From Halicephalobus mephisto (Eukaryota; Nematoda; Chromadorea; Rhabditida; Panagrolaimidae): DNA of 64,000 nucleotides. A program made the position numbers and the translations under genes. Where the stretch lies: assembly GCA_009193035.1 (NCBI GenBank), contig SWDT01000029.1, forward strand, positions 1-64,000, in the 5' to 3' direction. A model generated the notes under the pieces. That model worked only from the letters and a program-made list of their open reading frames with translations. It was not told the origin of the DNA and did not search any database. Positions 59,074 to 64,000 of the stretch are shown here, in pieces (the first letter of the stretch is position 1; each line of letters begins with the position of its first letter).

Positions 59074-59404
59074 ACCATACTTGGTCGTTCGGCGGTAGGC
59101 TCAGTGGCGGTGAACGCCATCGGTCATCCGGAAAACCGTGGTTTCGAATCATGGACATCCCGTGGTTGTCCAACTCAAGTGTTACGAAATACGGTAAGCA
59201 ATGGGTACTTTATAAAAAGCGAAAAAATCAGAACTATGGTGCAGTCCAGGACCCGATTACGCAGGTGTAGCCCCTAGGGACCAGGACAAGATACTAAACA
59301 ACTGCACTCGCCACTCAACGCAGGTCCTAGGGCGATTTACAAACCACATCCTGGATTACGGGAGAATTTCGACCTTTTTTAACCATACTTTGTCATTCGG
59401 CGGT
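59074..59404 (+). mobile_element. SINE-like insertion with flanking 23-bp direct repeats
   Basis: ACCATACTTGGTCGTTCGGCGGT (59074-59096) and ACCATACTTTGTCATTCGGCGGT (59382-59404) match at 21 of 23 positions and flank a 285-bp GC-rich segment. Just inside is TAGGCTCAGTGG (a degenerate tRNA-type A box), and about 50 bp on GTGGTTTCGAATC (a B box with one extra T). The segment ends in a T run before the right repeat. This is the architecture of a tRNA-derived SINE with target-site duplication, although the flanking repeat is longer than usual and no known SINE is recognised. An 83-codon reading across it is incidental. Confidence 0.65.
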
Positions 59405-59449
59405 TCCTTTGATGTTCATTCTCCAAGGGCACATCCAAGTAATGGTCTC

Positions 59450-59800
59450 GTCACGAACGATTTTTGAATTGTTTTTTGACTACGAAGTTTAGTTACTGAT
59501 TTTTGAAAAATAAAAATTTATTTAAAAATTTTTTTCGTCCAAAACTAATTTGGTAATTTTAATTTTTTAAATTTCATAAAAAATCACATTTTTTATTTTT
59601 TATTTAAATCATATCCAAAAAAATTTAAAAAAAAAATATTTTTAAAAAATTTAAAAATCGTTTTTTTTATTTTTTTTAAGTTTAAGATTTCTTAAAATTT
59701 TAATTGAAAATATATTTTTAAAATTTTTAAATTAATTTTTTTATTTAATTGAACATGAAAGAAATTTAACTATCAGGAAAAATTTATATAAAAATGAAAA
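59450..59800. other. A/T low-complexity interval
   Basis: TTTTTTAAATTT-type runs; one GGTCTCGTCACGAACGATTT motif at its left edge. No gene. Confidence 0.5.
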
Positions 59801-60615
59801 AAATGATGTAAATTTTTCGAAATACATGTGGAAAAATATGTTTCTCAACAGTATTTAATTTATCTTTAATTTGTGTTTTCAAATAAATTTTTTACTTAAT
59901 TTAGATATGAAGTAAATTTATTAAAAAAATTATATAAATCTTACGAAATAAGTGAAGAAGATATTTTATTTCTCAACAGTATTTAATTTCATTTTAACTC
60001 GCTTTTTGTAAAATTTTTTTAAATTAACTTTTTTACTTAATTTAGATATGAAGTAAATTTAACTATCGAAAAATTATATAAAAATGATATAAATCTTACG
60101 AAATATGTGGAGAAGATATTTTATTTCTCAACAGTATTTAATTTCATTTTAACTCGCTTTTTGTAAAATTTTTTTAAATTAACTTTTTAAATTAACTTTT
60201 TTACTTAATTTAGATATGAAGTAGATTTAAATATCGAAAAATTATATAAAAATGGTATAAATCTTACGAAATACATGAGGAAAGATACATTGTTCCTTAA
60301 CGACATTTATTTCTTCTTTAACTCGCTTTTTTGTAAAATTTTTATCTTTAAATTAACTTTTTTACTTAATTTAGATATGAAGTAAATTTAAATATCGAAA
60401 AATAATATAAAAATGACGTAAATCTTACGAAATACATGGAGAAGATATTTTATTTCTCAACAGTATTTAATTTCCTCTTAAACTCGCTTTTTTGTAAATA
60501 TTTTATTTTTAAATTAACTTTTTTACTTAATTTAAATATAAAGTAAATTTAACTATCAAAAAATTATATAAAAATGACGTAAATCTTACGAAATACATGG
60601 AGAAGATATATCACT
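59800..60615. repeat. 140-170 bp tandem repeat, about six copies
   Basis: TTACTTAATTTAGATATGAA GTAAATTTAA then AAATCTTACGAAATACATGG AGAAGATATT then TCTCAACAGTATTTAATTTC, repeated with length variation from insertions in a T-rich segment. Confidence 0.88.
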
Positions 60616-62285
60616 AGGGAACGACTGTCGTGCAACTTCAAAAAGAACTTTGACCAGTTTCGAAATCTGTCTAGCAAGGTATGTCTGTTCCTCGTTGAAT
60701 ACACCGAGACCCTCGAATATTACGAAAACAATGAACTTGCAAATTCAGTCTGCAAATCGCCAAACATTGGTCTGTCAACATTGATGTGCTTCTTCCCAAT
60801 CCGGAAAAACCAATAAAGCAAAATAAATAATTTGATCACCTGTTCAAAAAGTGAGAATTTTCACCAACCTTTAATCTTGACCATTTTATTGAAAAATATT
60901 TGGATTACTAGTTAAGGGCAAATGTCAGATCCGGATTATTAAAAAAACAAATTTTCCATTCGAGAGTCATTGAGTAAAATTAAAAAATTTTAAATTAAAA
61001 AAAAGTAAATTTTCAATTTTTTTAATTCGAAAAAAAAAGTTTATTAAAAATTTTTAAAAAATAAAGGAAAATAAATTACAAATTTTTAAAGATTTTTCTA
61101 TTCAGGAATCTTTGAATAATATTTTTAATTTTTTTTAATTAAAAAAACAAATTTTTAATTTAGAAAAAAATTAAAGATAATTATCCCGAATTATACTAAT
61201 TTTAAAATTATAAAAATCATTTTTTAAAAATAATTTTGAACAAAATTGAAAATGAAAAAATTATTTTAAAATTTTTAGATGAAATTTTTTTGAATAATCC
61301 GAGATTGACGTTTTTTACACTCAAAAATCGGATTTTAATTCTTGCAGCTTTTAATAAATTTTCTAACATTAAGTGAAATTATGTATAAAATTCTTAAACT
61401 TCTTTGGTTTCGTAAGTTAATTATTAATTCGAAAATTGCTTCGTAATTATTGGAATAAAAAACAAAAGTATAATGATAATCTTTACTAAAATAATAAGAC
61501 ACGAGTAATAATAATTATTTTTATACAATATAATTGAAGATCTCAGTTATACTTTACAGTATTCAAGCTATCACTTCAGGTGCTTTTTTTAGTCTAGTCT
61601 CTGTTCTAACAGTAATGTAATAATAGATCGGATTATATTGATTAAAAACTAACTGTTAAGATAGAAATCAGAAGTCTTACAATAATTTTCACTAGAACAA
61701 TAAGACACAGATAACAATTATTATACATCTTTCACAAACGACAACCGAAGATCTCACTCTTGCCCTACAGTACCCCGCACTCCCTGATGTCCAGCTTATC
61801 TCTCCAGATGCTTTCTTTCTAGTCTAGTTTCTGTCCCAACAGTAATCAATACTAAGGTGTGTAAAAATCGACATAAAAAGTTTTGCTCATTAACATTGGA
61901 ATAAATAAAAATAAATTTTAATCAAAAAAACAAAAATTTCAGAAATCGATATATCCATGATTTTCTAAAATCATGTTTTTGATTCAAATTTGTTCCTTGT
62001 CCAGTTAATCCATTTCAGAATTCCTGCACGGTGGATTAGTTTCGATTTTGTGTATTTTTGTTATATTTCATAAAAATGCGTAATTTTGATAATTTTCAAA
62101 TTGTTCAGATGTCAAACTCAAAAATTCCAAGGAGTTTCATTTTATGGTCGTAGTCAATTTCAAAATATCTTTCGAAATCGACGGTCTTTCGAAACAAGCA
62201 TCTCAATCATCATCATTTCCCTCTAGCACCTGCAAAATGACGTTGCCTCAGATAATAGACAACTTACTACTTCCCTCCCCCTGAG
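60616..62285. other. Intergenic region 3' of the U2 gene
   Basis: 60616-60810 is a GC-richer patch with no supportable ORF. 60960-61330 is A/T low complexity. 61540-61620 and 61740-61850 are two diverged copies of one segment (TTTACAGTA, TCAGGTGCTTTTTTTAGTCT / CCAGATGCTTTCTTTCTAGT, TCTGTCCCAACAGTAAT). 62160-62280 is mixed sequence with no gene seen. Confidence 0.5.
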
Positions 62286-62471
62286 GGGATGGGTCGTTCC
62301 CGGTGGTAGGTGCAATACCGGGTCGACCCGCGGTAGGAGAGGAGCAAGCTCCTTCAACCCACCAGGTCCCAAAAATTGATAATAGGTATGTCACAATAGT
62401 GACAACGAACCTATTATGGTTCGTAGAACAGATACTACACTTTGATCTTAGCCATTAGGCCGAGAAGCGAT
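62286..62471 (-). ncRNA. U2 spliceosomal snRNA
   Basis: The minus strand begins ATCGCTTCTCGGCC and continues with GGCTAAGATCAAAGTGTAGT ATCTGTTCT, the near-invariant U2 5' domain including the branch-point recognition sequence GTGTAGTA. Then follow stem-loop IIa (ACGAACC / GGTTCGT), IIb (TGTCAC / GTGACA), an Sm site (AATTTTTGG), stem-loop III with GGAGCTTGCTCC, and stem-loop IV with TCGACCCGGTATTGCA. The length of about 186 nt matches U2. Loop IIa (ATAATAGGT) is exactly complementary to ACCTATTAT just before the Sm site, as needed for the alternative IIc pairing. No disrupting changes are seen, so this copy is probably functional. The 3' end is approximate. A TATATA stretch lies about 30 bp upstream. 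Confidence 0.96.
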
Positions 62472-62778
62472 ACCGACTCTACTTCGCTCCGATATATATG
62501 TCTAGCCAATAGTCCCAGTAAAGGAGAAAACTTTTACTAATGCAGAGAGCGAAAGAAAAAATTTCTCTTTCATATAACTGCAAAAACAAACTGACAAAGA
62601 AATGCATTCGCTCAAAATGGTCTTTTGAAATAACACAGGTACCCTAAAATCGAGTGTATAAGTCAAGGAAAAAATGAAAAAACAAGAGTGACAGACAAAC
62701 AGGTGCCCCTCGTGTTTTTTTACAAAAATTTTCGTATTTTTATTAAAAAAGACTCAACAAATATCACATTTCATATAA
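62472..62778. other. U2 upstream region and 3' flank of the transposase relic
   Basis: Next to the U2 start the minus strand has CATATATATCGGAG at about -30 and further mixed sequence where a proximal sequence element would lie; I cannot define it. ACAGGTACCCTAAAATCGAG at about 62636 could be the outer end of the transposon. Confidence 0.3.
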
Positions 62779-63960
62779 TCAATCTTCTAATTTTAATTCA
62801 AAAAATTGTTCTATCAATAAGGAGAGTTCTGGATCGTCCATCATTGCTCTACGGAATCCATTCTGGATACACTCTTTATTTATTGAATTCAAACTTTCAT
62901 AAACCCATCTTGCCACTTCAGCATAGGACGCTCTTCTCAAATTGCCATTCTTGGTGTATGTATGGTTCTTCTCGTCACCTACCCATTCTTCCCACTTATG
63001 TCGAATCTTTTCCTTGAATGATTTATTTACTGATATATCCAAAGGTTGGAATAACTTTGTCATACCACCAGGTATGATAGCTATTTTCGATATTTTTTTG
63101 ACAGCCTCTTTAGTAGCTTCAGTTATATGAGAAGGAACTGAATCCATAATCAACAATGAATCAGTCGGGTTTTCAGTTAGATTTGGCCTTTGTAACAGAT
63201 TTTCCGATACCTACTCTTTCATCATTTCTTCGGTCATCCACCCGTTCTTATTCACCTTCACTACAACACCGCTGGGAAAATCCTGCTTCGGTATCTTCTT
63301 TTTGAAAATTATCATGGGAGGATATTTGGAACCTTCTAAACTTACACCCAATACAACAGTAAAATTTAGTTTCTCTGCTCCTGTAGTAGAAATTTTAATT
63401 TCTTCTTTTTCTTTCTTATCAACTGTGAACCTCCTGGGTATATCAAAGCATACAGGAATCTCATCCATGTTTATGATGTCTTTAGTTTCCATATTTGCCG
63501 TTTCAGCGAAGACAAAGTTTCTGAACCTTTCCATTATCACCAGATGATGCTGTGGAAACTGTTGACTAGTCGATGTTGTTGCTCTAATCGCTAATAAATT
63601 TCTATGCATGAAGTTCCTCAACCAACCTGGACTTCCACAAAAATCTATCAATTGTTGCTTCTTAGCTAGTTCCCTGGCTTCAAATAATATTCTAACAGTT
63701 GTTACTTGCCTTTCTTTCTCTCTCTCTCTGATAAAATCCATTTTCCCAACTCTGCTTCTAACAATTCCCACTTTGGCTTTTTCCTCCTAAACGCCCTCTT
63801 GAATCTTGGGCACACCTTCAAACAGTTCTTCTGAAGCTTCCAATTCCTCACTTGGTTTTCATTAACTTCAGAATCTCGCAGCAGCTGCATTGCCGAACTC
63901 TTTTGCATAATTTACAGCCTTGAGTTTATATTCGGAGGTGAATGATCGTCTCCTAGCCAT
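62779..63960 (-). pseudogene. Broken pogo/Tigger-type transposase
   Basis: Reading down from about 63960, the minus strand encodes an N-terminal Brinker/Psq-like DNA-binding helix region (MARRRSFTSEYKLKAVNYAK, then a frameshift, then SEVNENQVRNWKLQKN). It then has a CENP-B/Tc5-type helix-turn-helix region (ILFEARELAKKQQ, GSPGWLRNFMHRN) and a DDE_1 catalytic domain with the three acidic motifs NMDEIPVCFD, LLIMDSVPSH and FQPLDISVN. Those motifs fit the pogo/Tigger/Jerky superfamily. The gene has at least two frameshifts (about 63885 and 63710-63760) and an in-frame TAG at 63213-63211, so it cannot make the full protein. The right end of the element is outside the window. Confidence 0.88.
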
Positions 63961-64000
63961 ATACTATGATTATGATATAAAAATAATACTGTGACAAATA

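Noticed and set aside
59097..59170. Functional tRNA gene
   Set aside because: The B box has an extra base, no acceptor or anticodon stems close, and the segment is part of a longer insert; a SINE-type origin fits better.

Overview
The window looks like nuclear DNA of a nematode. It is very AT-rich, genes are split by short introns with (T)TTTCAG/TTTAG acceptors, and most gene starts lie a few bases after a consensus 3' splice acceptor, as expected if messages receive a trans-spliced leader. A nematode-style small secreted Cys-rich peptide is present. The species cannot be named from sequence alone. All gene models below were joined by hand; a model whose exon phases close is marked as such.

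Layout. 0.1-2 kb: a secreted eight-cysteine protein gene (+). 2-4.4 kb: decayed repeats and a relic of a non-LTR retrotransposon. 4.4-4.7 kb: a small secreted Cys-rich peptide (+). From 5.6 to 44.3 kb every recognisable gene is on the minus strand. Reading right to left, these are an unrecognised Ser/Pro-rich regulatory-type protein (44.3-37.3 kb), YIF1 (Golgi/ER trafficking), an AGPAT-type lysophosphatidate acyltransferase, a Myb/SANT-domain nuclear protein, an NDOR1/Tah18-type diflavin reductase, a GET1/WRB tail-anchor receptor, a WIPI/ATG18 autophagy propeller, an SFMBT-like Polycomb protein (MBT repeats + SLED + SAM) and a REX-type 3'-5' RNA exonuclease, followed by a Cys-rich exon of unclear ownership. 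YIF1, AGPAT, Myb, NDOR1 and GET1 follow each other at 212-544 bp gaps and could be one polycistronic unit. SFMBT and the exonuclease (354 bp apart) could be another.

44.3-62.2 kb holds no convincing protein gene. It is a mosaic of tandem arrays and diverged repeats. The most striking component is a family of four arrays (46.57-47.35, 49.86-50.79, about 51.95-52.78 and 53.42-54.11 kb). In these, the core GGATAGTG and its reverse complement CACTATCC alternate almost without exception about every 40 bp, so the DNA or RNA can fold into dozens of stem-loops while the spacers drift. I count roughly 70 half-sites by eye. A related copy sits in a 245-bp tandem duplication at 38.0-38.45 kb, inside an intron. 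A dispersed motif close to TTTTCGTGTCGGGACCA (both orientations) recurs through the right half.

59.07-59.40 kb: a SINE-like insertion with degenerate tRNA-type A and B boxes, a T-run and 23-bp flanking direct repeats. 62.29-62.47 kb: an intact-looking U2 snRNA gene on the minus strand. 62.8-63.95 kb: a broken pogo/Tigger-type transposase on the minus strand running to the window edge.

Limits: no database search, splice predictor or expression data was available. Repeat edges are approximate. The 3' end of the exonuclease gene and one junction in the 44-37 kb gene are unresolved.
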